Translations under genes and position numbers: made by a program
The notes under the pieces: model-generated
Told to the model about the DNA's origin: nothing
The model's input: the letters and a program-made list of their open reading frames with translations, nothing else
The model's database searches: none
From: Tanytarsus gracilentus
Lineage: Eukaryota > Arthropoda > Insecta > Diptera > Chironomidae
Assembly: GCA_038502055.1 (NCBI GenBank)
Contig: JAXRKN010000041.1
Coordinates: 1,265,001 to 1,329,000 of the forward strand
Length of the DNA stretch: 64,000 nucleotides
Direction: 5' to 3'
Shown here: positions 35,801 to 45,309 of the stretch, piece by piece
How positions within the stretch are numbered: position 1 is the stretch's first letter
How the letters are laid out: the number at the start of each line of letters is the position of its first letter

Positions 35801-37898
35801 AACAAAAACATCGCAACGAGAGCTTAAATGATGATAAATTTCAGTACGCGAGCGACATTGATTTACATAATATTGTAATTGGGAGCACTGATGGCGGCGC
35901 TATCAGTACTGCAACTGCTGGTGAAGATGAGGAAAACGGAGAAAGTAGTCCAAAGTGAGTATTTTTACTTTCTTCTTTCTTTGAATAGAATTTCTAGCAT
36001 TTTTTGTACATCCATTATCTTGGTGATCGCACTTATGTTGCACAATAAAAGTGAAATTAATTAAGGCCATTTTCACACATAAATTATATTCATGATGATT
36101 ATGTTCATTTGTGTAGAGATTATTTGAACTTTAACATAAAGAGCATTCATGAAATATTTCAATAAAGTCAATTTCAACTTTATTCACTAAAACATTTTCA
36201 CTTTATATTAAAATATTCAATTGTAGTTCAATGGTAAAGAGTTCATCAACAATTCAAATCTATCAGAAGTCGGAATCGTCGTCGACAGTGAAAGCTGAGA
36301 TATGTACGAAAACTGCAAATTCTTCTGAAACTCCCACGCCAACAATCTCCCAACCGCCACAACCGTCGCATTCCACTCAAGATGCATTTAACAATAGCTC
36401 CGATATTGTGCGAATTTATGTGCCACCAGCCGATGATATGGTCATGAATGATGTTAAAAGTAACCTAATCAAATACCAACGCGAGCGTGCAGATGATGAA
36501 ATCAGTCAATGTAGCAATCGAAGTTCAATTGTGCACGTAGAATATGAAACACTACCGTATGATATTTCGCCTACGCAAAGTAATAATGGAAAAAAGTCGA
36601 GCGACTCTAAAAGTTATCAAGATCAAGGTAGTTTTTAACTAAAAAATCACAAACATTTATATTAAGTATTAAATTTTATTTAAGGTGCTAAGCAACAACA
36701 ACAAACACCACAACCACAGCAATATTACTACTATCCTCATCAATCAACCTTCCAATCCTCATCGTCGCGTCGCGGTTCAATGACTCGTAAAACGCCCTCA
36801 CCCATGATCGAGTCCGAAATAATGATTGAGTGCGACCATATGCTAATTAAAAAGATGTCACAGGAACATCTAAACGAGGATGCTTCAATAACCTACTCCG
36901 TAAATGGAAGTACGAATAGTAGCAACAATAAATATTATCAATTCAATAATAATTCAACTTCGAATAATCATAACAATAATGAAAGCATAGTTATATCACC
37001 ACTGAAACGCCTAACTTCATTCGAAGAGCTCGCAAAGAAATCCGAAAGCAATTCTCTATTATATATTCACGAAATGGACAATAATTTTTCATCGTCGACG
37101 TCGCGTACTAAGCCAAAAAGTGATTACAATATTTGCTATAATTACCAGAATCTGGATGAAAATGATGATAAGCTCGATTATCCATCGATTAAGCATCAAA
37201 TGATGATTAAAAAGTCGACATCGCATAGCTATAATATAAGACGAAATGATCGTAAGCATAGCAGTAGTGACAACAGTCCATTCGACTATGATCTTCTCAA
37301 AGAGAAACGCAAGGATCATCGCTTTATGTACGATGAGGATGGAAGAGTAATGGAGGCAGATAATTCTATTAAATCTTATGATCGCTTCTTCAACTCCGAT
37401 GATGAAATCGATGAAGAGTATGAGAGAAGACATAATAGTCGAAAAAAGAATAGTTCCAATAAGTATCGATCACATGTATCGGGTACTGAGGCTGACGATG
37501 ATGAAAATTCATCAAACAGTCCACCAATGAATAAGTCAATTACGCCGCTAAACGAATGCATTCCACTACTATCGTGTGATGCTGAAACAACTGTAATTTA
37601 TCAATCTCCCGCAGCACCACCCCCAATAGTTCCTCCCTCCTCGTCATCAAATAATTCCCTTCGTCAAAAGTCAAAAATTCCCTTGCGGCTTGGTAGTAAT
37701 TCAATGAGAAAAACGTCCTCGATTAGTTCGCCCGAGAGTGATAAGAGCGATGGTGGCTATCAAACGGCCATAAATCGCTTCGAAAGAGCACAACAAGCAT
37801 ATCAATCATCATCCCCGTCGCGTGGCACTAGAAGTAATAGTAGCGCATCAAAATCGAGTGAAAACAAAATTCGCATCAAAATTAATCAGAACAATTAG
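32898..37898 (+). CDS. RN-tre: RN-tre / USP6NL, TBC-domain Rab GTPase-activating protein
   Basis: Exons 32898..33031, 33659..34079, 34145..34423, 34520..34908, 35101..35186, 35672..35954, 36227..36627 and 36685..37898, 1068 residues. The N-terminus (WEDPEYNVYSMIDRFGFIH) and the TBC domain (about residues 90-310) match USP6NL. TBC motifs present: RIYKGIPDKVRSLVW; QIDSDVNRQF with the catalytic Arg finger; and SYCQGMS with the Gln finger. After KAKLDLPPPPVDDNEFPQKP the protein turns low-complexity (Ser/Asn-rich, several KSS and SSSP tracts) to the end. Known role: GAP for Rab5 and related Rabs, controlling EGF receptor endocytosis and Golgi traffic. The disordered tail of about 650 residues is long but its exons all join in frame. 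The first intron is 627 bp. Confidence 0.9.
33032..33658 (+). other. RN-tre intron 1
   Basis: 627 bp, no coding sequence recognised. A perfect 9-base inverted repeat, CTTAAACAG / CTGTTTAAG, lies at 33388-33413. A short CA microsatellite occurs near 33161-33171. Confidence 0.5.
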
Positions 37899-39123
37899 AA
37901 AGTAATTTTTTTTCACTTTTTGGATTATATTTTCTTTAAACTATCATCTTTAATCTTGGATATTTATAACATTTCAAAAATGCTCACTTTTTTGATTTTT
38001 AAAAATTATTTTTGCATGCAATCATTAAAAAAAGTTAGAAACTTATTTTTCTATATATTAAAATGCATTTAAAGCAAGTAAGATATAGATATTCGTACAT
38101 TTTGACATGCTCCTTGTGATGCTTTTTAGGGAGGTGTTTAAACAGTAAATTAATAAAGCGTAGAAAAAGAGTTTTAGAAGTTTCGAGGCAAAATTGAAAA
38201 GAAAAGACAAAATCTACTTTTAATTTAAACTTTTGAAGAGAAAAATTTTTCGATATCTAAAATTTTTTAAAATTATTTTACACTCTCAAATACTCAACTG
38301 ATGCAATAAAAATAACAAGAATATTCGAATGCATGTTACAAAACGTTATAAAATAGAAATTTTAATCCCATAAATTCCATGTCGATGATAAAAAAAGCCA
38401 ACTATAATTTAACGCTCTCAAATTTGTTCGCAAAAATTCATCAGTTGGCTTTTTTGTGTCATGACATCGATTATATTTTTTGCTTGAACAAATCTAATTT
38501 CAAAGTAAATTCTTGCGCAGTATTTTTGTTAACTTATAAGATTTTAAGATGTGTACAAAAAAAGATCTTCACACAATTCCACTTCAAATTTAAAATGCTG
38601 ATATTGATGTTATTTAAAACTTTAATAAAAGTGAAAACGATACAAAGAAAATTATTAGAGGAAATAAAATTTGCGATGAATTTTAAATTTATTTGCAGCC
38701 ACTCTGAAGGTTTTGTTGATTTAAAAAAAGGAACTCGTTGAATATTCAAGTATTTGCATAATTTTATTTTTTGATTTCATTAAATAAAATTTCACAAAAG
38801 TATTTGAGAACAAAAAATAAATGGACTCACTATAATATTTTTCAAAGCTTTTAAGTGTGTGTGTAGGTTTTGCGATTGGAATAAGATTTTCGCAATAATT
38901 TAATTATATTGTTGTGATATAATGTTGTGGAAAGTAAAAAGTGGATGTTTCTATATATTTCTGTTATATCAGAGAAAAACACATTTTTTTAAAAAAAAAT
39001 TCCTTACACTGACAAAGTTTTATCCGTTCGATAACTCGTTGCATGATACAAATTTTAGCTATCCTTATGAAAATCCCCTTTGACAATTTAAATATTATTC
39101 ACAATTCTCGAATAACCATTCAT
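37899..39123. other. Convergent 3' region of RN-tre and Rtf1
   Basis: No gene recognised. It holds an inverted repeat at 38382-38470 (described separately) and AT-rich DNA. The ORF at 38379-38741 (120 codons) runs across this hairpin, is Lys/Phe/Ile-rich and looks spurious. Confidence 0.4.
38382..38470. repeat. Inverted repeat in the RN-tre 3' region
   Basis: Arms: TCGATGAT...AAAAAAGCCAACT (38382-38403) and AGTTGGCTTTTTTG...CATCGA (38443-38470). The inner 13 bases pair perfectly (AAAAAAGCCAACT), the outer TCGATG ends also pair, with a few extra bases on the right arm. The loop is about 39 bases. It may be a small MITE or a 3'UTR hairpin. Confidence 0.6.
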
Positions 39124-41415
39124 TTAAATTAATCCACGCTTCTTCTTGTAATCTTCTAAGTTTAAGCTACGACGAATTTTCGGAGCTGTATCCTGAGTCT
39201 TTTCAATTGGTTTTGGAAGTAATGGCGTTGCAGAGGTCGGCATTGGCATCTGAACGTCTAAATCAATATCAAAGTCATGTAACTCATAGAGTCTATCGCC
39301 CGATGAATGTTCCTCGGTCTTTTTGTCTTGCTTCTTATTGGGTTTCGGTGGTTCCGGCATTAGCATAATCTCTTCCTGTTCCTGTGACGATTTAGGCTTA
39401 AATGCCATTGTCGGTTTTGTTGAGCGTCGTGTGAATGGATCTGACAACTTTAGACCCTTGTTGAGTCGTGCCTCTTCACGAATAGCCTTTTCTGCCTCTT
39501 CAACATTCTTACGACGATTACGATCATTGATGTATGAAATGAGTGAAATCGAGCTTGTGCGTTTTTTATCTAGTTCATTAGCACGTTCCTCTAGTTCATG
39601 GATTCTCTGACCAATTTCATTTGCAAGATCATCATTTCCTCCATTGATGGCTGCATCTCGATCCTAAAATTTAAAAATCATTACAAATTCAGTTCTAATT
39701 AAAATAAGTCAAATTTACCTTCATCAGTTGTGTCTTTCGCATTGCATAATTAGTGGGATGCGAGCGGAATCGATTTTTCTCCTCAATAATGCGATCGATA
39801 TCCTCCTCTTTAAAAGTATAGTTTGCAGCATGCACAATATCCTTCTTCTTTTGTTCAATTTTATCGATTGTCGGTAAGTCAACATCATTCTGAGCACAAA
39901 TGTCACGCCAAGCGTCAAATTCGGATTGAGTAAAGTCCCTTAAATTATTAAATCGTTATATATCTTTAGAGCTTTAATTAATTCAATTTATACTCACTGA
40001 TTTGAGACAAATTCCAAACGAAAGACTCGCTCCTGAGTTCCGTGCTTAAGTCGAATCCCCTTATTTGTGCGTCCACTGCCAAATTGATAAATTTTCGCTG
40101 TCTCTACAACATCAGTAATCTCGGCAACTCGATAGACAATCTTTCCGCTCTGAGCATTGTTACCAATGTTAATGCGAACGAAGCATCCAACGATAGTCCT
40201 ATCAAAAATTGGCAAATTCATGAATCGTTCGAGTTTGTGACGTGAAATTCTTAATTGATTTATTTCGGCGAGAGTTGAGATGAAAACTGGCTTTTTATAG
40301 ACTGTCGCTTGAGATTCACCATCCTCTGAGTCACTGCTCGATGATCGACTCGAAGTTGATCGACGATCTGAAGGCTTTTCACCACTATCGCTATCCTCCG
40401 AGTCCGAGGAGTAGACGTCACTAGTTGTGAGCTTTGTTGTTGATTTTTCGCCAACGCCTGAAAGCTCTTCCTTTTCATCTTCAGCTTGCTTTAATGCTTC
40501 ACTACGTTCGATGTCTCGCTTCTGTTTTCCCTCACGTCGAGCCTTTAACATTGCCATGGCACTGCTGCGCTTATCATCAGTTTTGTTCATTTCAACATTC
40601 TTTTTGCGCTCCTTTGATCGTTCCTTGGCATCGAAAAATTCATCTGGTGCATAGTCTTCGGCCGAGCCTCCTTCTTCTTCCGGCTGCTTTCCAAGTAGCT
40701 GTGTGATGGTTTCGTCGCGTGAAGAATGTATGACTTGAGGAGGAGGCATGGACACTTTTGGAGGTGGCTTTTCCATGATTTTCTTCGCGGCCGGTGTCCT
40801 AACTTTCTTGACCTTGGGCTTCTTTTCCTTCTTCTTTGCTGCATTCTCAACTTTTCGTGACTGCTTGAGTTTACGTTCAATTTCCCATCGTCTCTTGAGT
40901 TGATCACGACGTTCGGCACGCTTAAAGAGCTCAGTTTCACGCTCTTTTTCAGACAGCTTTTCGAGATAATTTCGATCTTCTTCATCTCCCATCAAATCAT
41001 TGCCATAGCCATCATCAAATTCTGAATTGCTACTCGATTCTGATTCACTGTCATCGTCGTCGTCGTCGTCTGAGGAGATTTGACCTTCCTCGAGATCTGA
41101 TTTGTCTTCGTCCCTTGGCTCAGTACTTACAGCCGGCGGTGGTGGCTGTTGTTGTTGTTGCTGCTGTAATGAGGAAGATCCAGTGGGCACTTTTTCTTTG
41201 CCATTTTTCTCGTCATCCGAGGCTTCGGAATCTTCACTGAACGAATGTGTCACGCGTCGTGCCTTCTTAGGCTTTCTCTGATCATTTTCACTATCCGAAT
41301 TGCTCGAAGATTGTGAATTTTTTCTTTTTTTACCAGGACTCTCGTCATCTGTGCTTTTGCTACTCTCTTCTTCGCTTGAACTTCCGGATTCCATTAGATC
41401 CTTACGTGATTTCAT
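39124..41415 (-). CDS. Rtf1: Rtf1, Paf1-complex subunit with Plus3 domain
   Basis: Exons complement(39998..41415), (39719..39938) and (39124..39663), 725 residues. The first 370 residues are highly charged, with Ser/Asp/Glu runs, a Gln7-Pro4 tract near 85-95 and the conserved stretch RAERRDQLKRRWEIERKLKQ. The region around residues 225-300 (HSSRDETITQLLGKQ, then RSSAMAMLKARREGK) corresponds to the histone modification domain. The Plus3 domain runs about 376-510 (INQLRISRHKLERFMNLPIF, VGCFVRINIG, YRVAEITDVVETAKIYQFG, RLEFVSNQDFTQSEFDAW). The C-terminal coiled-coil part follows. Known role: binds phosphorylated Spt5 and stimulates H2B ubiquitylation during Pol II elongation. Length equals the family norm. 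Confidence 0.93.
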
Positions 41416-41803
41416 TTCTATCGTCTAGTAAGTTCCTAATTACAGCTATGCAATAAATATAAGAGGAGAAAAAGGAAATTTTAGATTTTCTTGATGCGAA
41501 TTTTAAAAATGAAAAAGTTTCTATGCCGTCGAAGAATTTGAAAAATTTGTGACAGTTTGATAGTTATTAGAAATCACTCTAATTAATAATTTTTAGATAA
41601 TTTTGATATTTGAAAATTCAATTATTTTAAATTTTCAAAGTCATTTTCTAATTCATTCATTTAAAGCTGAGATATTTGTAAATTTGTTTATAAATTATTT
41701 AACTTTTAAGATCAAGCTAACGTAATTTAGAAATTTAAACATTTGAGGTTACAAAAAATTCACTCACTCTCGCTAAACAAAAATAAAAATAATTTTATTA
41801 AAA
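41416..41803. promoter_or_regulatory. Divergent promoter region of Rtf1 and the RpL7-like gene
   Basis: 388 bp between start codons, AT-rich, no TATA box or other element I can name. Called a promoter from position only. Confidence 0.35.
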
Positions 41804-42602
41804 ATGGAAAAGTACGCAGTGCCTAATAAACTTCCAGCTAAGCAAGTGAGTGTCCTAACACAACGTAAGAAGCGAATCGCACAAAAGAAGGCGTCGTTAC
41901 ACAAGAAACCAGCCAAAAAGAGATATAATGTCAAGGATGAGGCTCATTTCAAAAAACCAGAATTTTTTGTAGCTGAATATCGTAAAGGAGAGCGTGACGA
42001 TAACAGGATTAAGCGTGAATTAATGAAAACTGGCTTAAAAAAGGACTTTATGAAGGATGGATCTTTAGTTTTAGTTCTCAGACATCGCGGGTAAGCTTGA
42101 AAATTTGTTAGCTGGATGTTTAACTAACTGGATCTTTTTTAGCACCCATATAGCATCAAAGCAGTGTATTAGTCTTCTCAATATGCTCGGACTTAAGCGT
42201 CTCCATCATGCCACCTTTGTACGAATGACACCCGAAGTTCAGACAGCACTCACCATGTTAGAGCCATATGTACTTTATGGCACACCAAACTCTCAAACAG
42301 TGCGTGACCTCATCTTTAAATACGGCTTCATGAGATACAATGGCAAAAAAACTTCCATTTCCAGCAATACACAAATCGAGGAGGTGTTTGGTGAAAATGG
42401 CATTATTTGTCTCGAGGATATTCTTCATGAAGTGATCACGGTAGGATCAAATTTCGATAAAGTTATGAAGACACTCTATCCTTTTATATTGCCTAATCCA
42501 AAAGAGGGCTGGATTGGCAAGAAAGGATTAAATTTCCAGAAAGGAGGAATCGCTGGCTTTCGAGGTGATAAAATCAATGAATTCATGAAATCTATTTTGT
42601 AA
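41804..42602 (+). CDS. RpL7-like ribosome-biogenesis protein (RPL7L1/Rlp7 family)
   Basis: Exons 41804..42090 and 42143..42602, 248 residues. The N-terminus is very basic (QRKKRIAQKKASLHKKPAKK). From about residue 85 the uL30 fold follows: LVLVLRHRG, then CISLLNMLGLKRLHHATFVR, VLYGTPNSQTVRDLIFKYGF and ENGIICLEDILHEV. The C-terminal FNFQKGG-type end (GLNFQKGGIAGFRGDKIN) carries the family's GG...G...IN motif. It differs from true RpL7 in the N-terminus and in sequence, matching the RPL7L1/Rlp7 group. Known yeast role: Rlp7 binds ITS2 in pre-60S particles and is needed for its processing. The 52-bp intron is GT-AG. AATAAA at 42613-42618. Converges on eEF1-beta with 117 bp between stops. Confidence 0.85.
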
Positions 42603-42719
42603 GACGAAATTTAATAAAGATTTGAATTTTTCATTACGTTTCTTGAAGATGGGATCTTTTATTACTCAAGAATTAACAAAGTATAAATTTATAATCTCGG
42701 ATCTTCATGATCATGCTAT

Positions 42720-43432
42720 TTAGATCTTGTTGAAGGCAGCGATATCAACAGATTGAACGAAATCCTCGAATTCCTGGATTTTTTCCTGGAGTTCATCCAC
42801 AGAAACCTTGTCATCTTCGATGACGCACAAGATTTGCAATTTTTTGATGCCATAAGCCAATGGAACTAATTTTGAGACACCCCAAATTAATCCGTCCATT
42901 TCGATAGTACGAATTTGCTTCTCCATTGCTCCCATATCAGTTTCATCATCCCACGGCTTGCAGTCGAGTAAGATCGATGATTTGGCAATAAGTGCTGGTT
43001 TCTTGGACTTCTTTTCAGAATAAGCCTTAACTCTCTCCTCCTTGAGTTTTTCGGCTTCAGCATCCTCTTCCTCATCGGATCCAAAGAGATCGACATCATC
43101 GTCGTCATCCTTTGCTGGAACTGTTGTTTTTCCGCCGGCGACTTGAGGAACAGCACTTCCGGTCCATGCGTTACGCTCTTGAGACGAGAAACTAGCAATG
43201 TGGCGATACCAACGTGCAATATTAGCATAATTGCTAGCTGGAGCTTTGCACAAGGCGTCAAAAACAGACAAATCAGACTTTGATGGAGTGTATCTAGAAG
43301 GTTATGGTTAATTTTTAAAATATAATTTAATTTAAATCACAAATCCACTTACCCGCTGATGTAAGAGTTATCAGCCAAGAAGTTGTTTAATTCATTAAGT
43401 CCTTTCGGGGTTTTAACGTCACTGAAAGCCAT
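42720..43432 (-). CDS. eEF1beta: Translation elongation factor eEF1-beta (eEF1B alpha)
   Basis: Exons complement(43353..43432) and (42720..43293), 217 residues. The N-terminal GST-like helical domain (residues 1-65: GLNELNNFLADNSYISGYTP, NIARWYRHIASF) is followed by an acidic linker with a CK2-type site in VDLFGSDEEEDA. The C-terminal guanine-exchange domain (about 128-217) reads KSSILLDCKPWDDETDM, then EMDGLIWGVSKLVPLAYGIK, KLQILCVIEDDKV and SVDIAAFNKI. It recycles eEF1A-GDP to eEF1A-GTP. Size matches the Drosophila protein. The intron after the first 26 codons is 59 bp. Head-to-head with a zinc-finger gene (154 bp). Confidence 0.95.
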
Positions 43433-43586
43433 TTTAATTGCTGGTTTTTAATTTAATTTCTCGGAGCGTAAGTGAACGTGTGACGGAAGCAAAAACTGCA
43501 AGAACCTCTCCAAGTCGAACTTATTTTAAAGCAGGTCTTCAACATACTTCAGGTTAAACTGTAACTCAAAAAAGTAAACAAAAAAA
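43433..43586. promoter_or_regulatory. Divergent promoter of eEF1-beta and the zinc-finger gene
   Basis: 154 bp between start codons. The eEF1-beta side (43450-43500) is unusually GC-rich for this window (GGAGCGTAAGTGAACGTGTG region). No TATA box seen. Confidence 0.4.
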
Positions 43587-45042
43587 ATGGAAGGTGATCA
43601 AGTAAATAAATATTTCTGCAAAATTTGCCTAAAACCATTCGAAAGAAAGCGGTTTCTTCGCCGCCATCTGATCATAAGGCATCAGATTACAATTTTCCGT
43701 AGCGATGGCTCTCAAATATTCTACAAAAGGCCAACAAAAAAAGTTCATAAGTTCAGCGGAGAAAGGTTAGAGGGAGCGGAGAATGGCAATCCTGTTTTTA
43801 AATGCGATAGTTGTGATGCAACTTTTAAAACGAAAAATAGTCTGTGGGATCATCGACCAAGACATAAAGAGGAGAACTATATAATTTGTGCAGTTTCCGG
43901 CTGTGGCCACAGAATGTATAAGCGCGATCGGTGAGCTCAATATAATAAATTTAATGTAGATTTTTTTCTAAATTAACTAATTTTAGATCCCATCACATGA
44001 GGCAAATTCATACCTTTCAAACTCAACTCTGCGAAATATGCTCCAGAACTTTCCGAAATTATGAGTGCCTACGAAGGCATCGATACAAGGTGAGAGAAAT
44101 GCGATTATTGTATAATTAATAGTGCATGGAGTACAAAATTTCCAATAGGTCCACGACGCAATGAAGTGTAAGGGATGTAAGAAGAGTTTTCTAAAGAAGG
44201 AAAAGGATAATCATCAATGTTCACAGATTTATAAACTAAAACCTGAACTTGAGAGAAATCATCCGTGCGGAAGCTGTGAAAGATCATATACATCAGCATT
44301 TTTGTTGAAAAGGCACATGAAGGAGAAGCATAACTTTATTGAAAATCCAGCTATCTTAGAATGTCCCAATTGCCATGAAGAATTTGAAAGTAGAGAGCTT
44401 TTGAATCGTCACAAGAAGATTTGTAGGTGCGTGTTATGTCCCGTCTGCAGTGTTCCATTTAAAACTAATGAAAAGCTCGATCAGCATATGGAGAGACATG
44501 CCGAAGAAAAGAGCGCCAGAAAGTTTGCATGCACTCAATGTTCATGCCGCTTCAATTACCCAAGAATTCTTGCAGCTCACATTCAGAAAAGACACACAAA
44601 CGAAGAAGTTGGTTTCGGAATGAATTTTGAATGCCCATTGTGTGATTTCATGTGTCGTAGAGCAAAGTTACTCACAGTTCATATCGAGAGCCGTCATAAA
44701 ATATTCATGGATGATCTCGATACTGTTTGTGCGATTTGCCATCAATCGTGTGGAGATGATTTACCAAAGCACATGCAGAAAGAACATAAGAAGACATTCG
44801 TTTGCAATTTTGAAGGATGCAAGAAGAAATTTAGAACTCAAGAATCGTTACAATGCCATGAAAGGACCCATGAACCTGGATATGAGCCTGATTTGAGTTG
44901 TTCGGTATGCTTAAAGGTTTTCCAGACTCAAAAGTCCTTGGTTGAGCATTTTAAGCAGCATGCAAAAGTCAGCGAACCACGAAATGAAGCAAAAAAGTCT
45001 CGGAAAAAGAAGCGAGATGAAGAAAGTGAGGAATCGGACTAA
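43587..45042 (+). CDS. C2H2 zinc-finger protein, about 13 fingers
   Basis: Exons 43587..43930, 43987..44089 and 44149..45042, 446 residues. Fingers or finger-like units occur throughout: FCKICLKPFERKRFLRRH, FKCDSCDATFKTKNSLWDH, a CAVSGCGH...H unit split by intron 1, LCEICSRTFRNYECLRRH, a degenerate MKCKGCKKSF unit, PCGSCERSYTSAFLLKRH, ECPNCHEEFESRELLNRH, LCPVCSVPFKTNEKLDQH, ACTQCSCRFNYPRILAAH, ECPLCDFMCRRAKLLTVH, a short CAICHQSCGDDLPKH, CNFEGCKKKFRTQESLQCH and CSVCLKVFQTQKSLVEH. The C-terminus is basic then acidic. No ZAD, BTB or KRAB domain. Its spacing and CxxC...H pattern resemble TFIIIA-like or general DNA-binding proteins, but I cannot assign an orthologue. Likely nuclear. Confidence 0.85.
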
Positions 45043-45101
45043 AAACGTTTAAGTACACATTAAATTTATTAACTCGCGCGATTTGTAATAAAATTTTATT
45101 A

Positions 45102-45194
45102 TTAATAAAAAGAAACACCAGATTTCTTGAGCAATTCGATCATAGCAGTTGCTGCGTTATGCTTCAATTCCTTATTATTCGAGCCCATATACTG
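45102..45194 (-). pseudogene. Orphan terminal exon resembling the end of a dsRNA-binding domain
   Basis: A 30-codon open segment follows a good acceptor (AAACCTATTTAG) on the minus strand and ends with TAA at 45102. It reads QYMGSNNKELKHNAATAMI then ELLKKSGVSFY. The pattern G.s.Ke.KhnAA..mie.L is that of the last helix of a double-stranded-RNA-binding motif. No upstream exon is identified: the next minus-strand sequence is the CFAP43 last exon, which already has its own stop 115 bp upstream. It may be a relic of a retroposed or rearranged gene, or an exon of a gene whose body is elsewhere. Confidence 0.3.
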
Positions 45195-45309
45195 CTAAAT
45201 AGGTTTAATTTAAAAATTTTGTAATCAGATTGCGTCTCTTTTGAATAAATTTGAACCGTTAAAATTAAATTAAATTTCACTCAAAAAATTTTAGTTTATT
45301 TGCACGCGT

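Noticed and set aside
38379..38741. 120-codon ORF downstream of RN-tre
   Set aside because: Starts within an inverted repeat and is rich in Lys, Phe and Ile as expected from AT-rich random DNA; an antisense ORF covers the same region.
40427..40985. ORFs overlapping Rtf1 in other frames on both strands
   Set aside because: Shadows of the Rtf1 coding sequence; they carry no recognisable domain.
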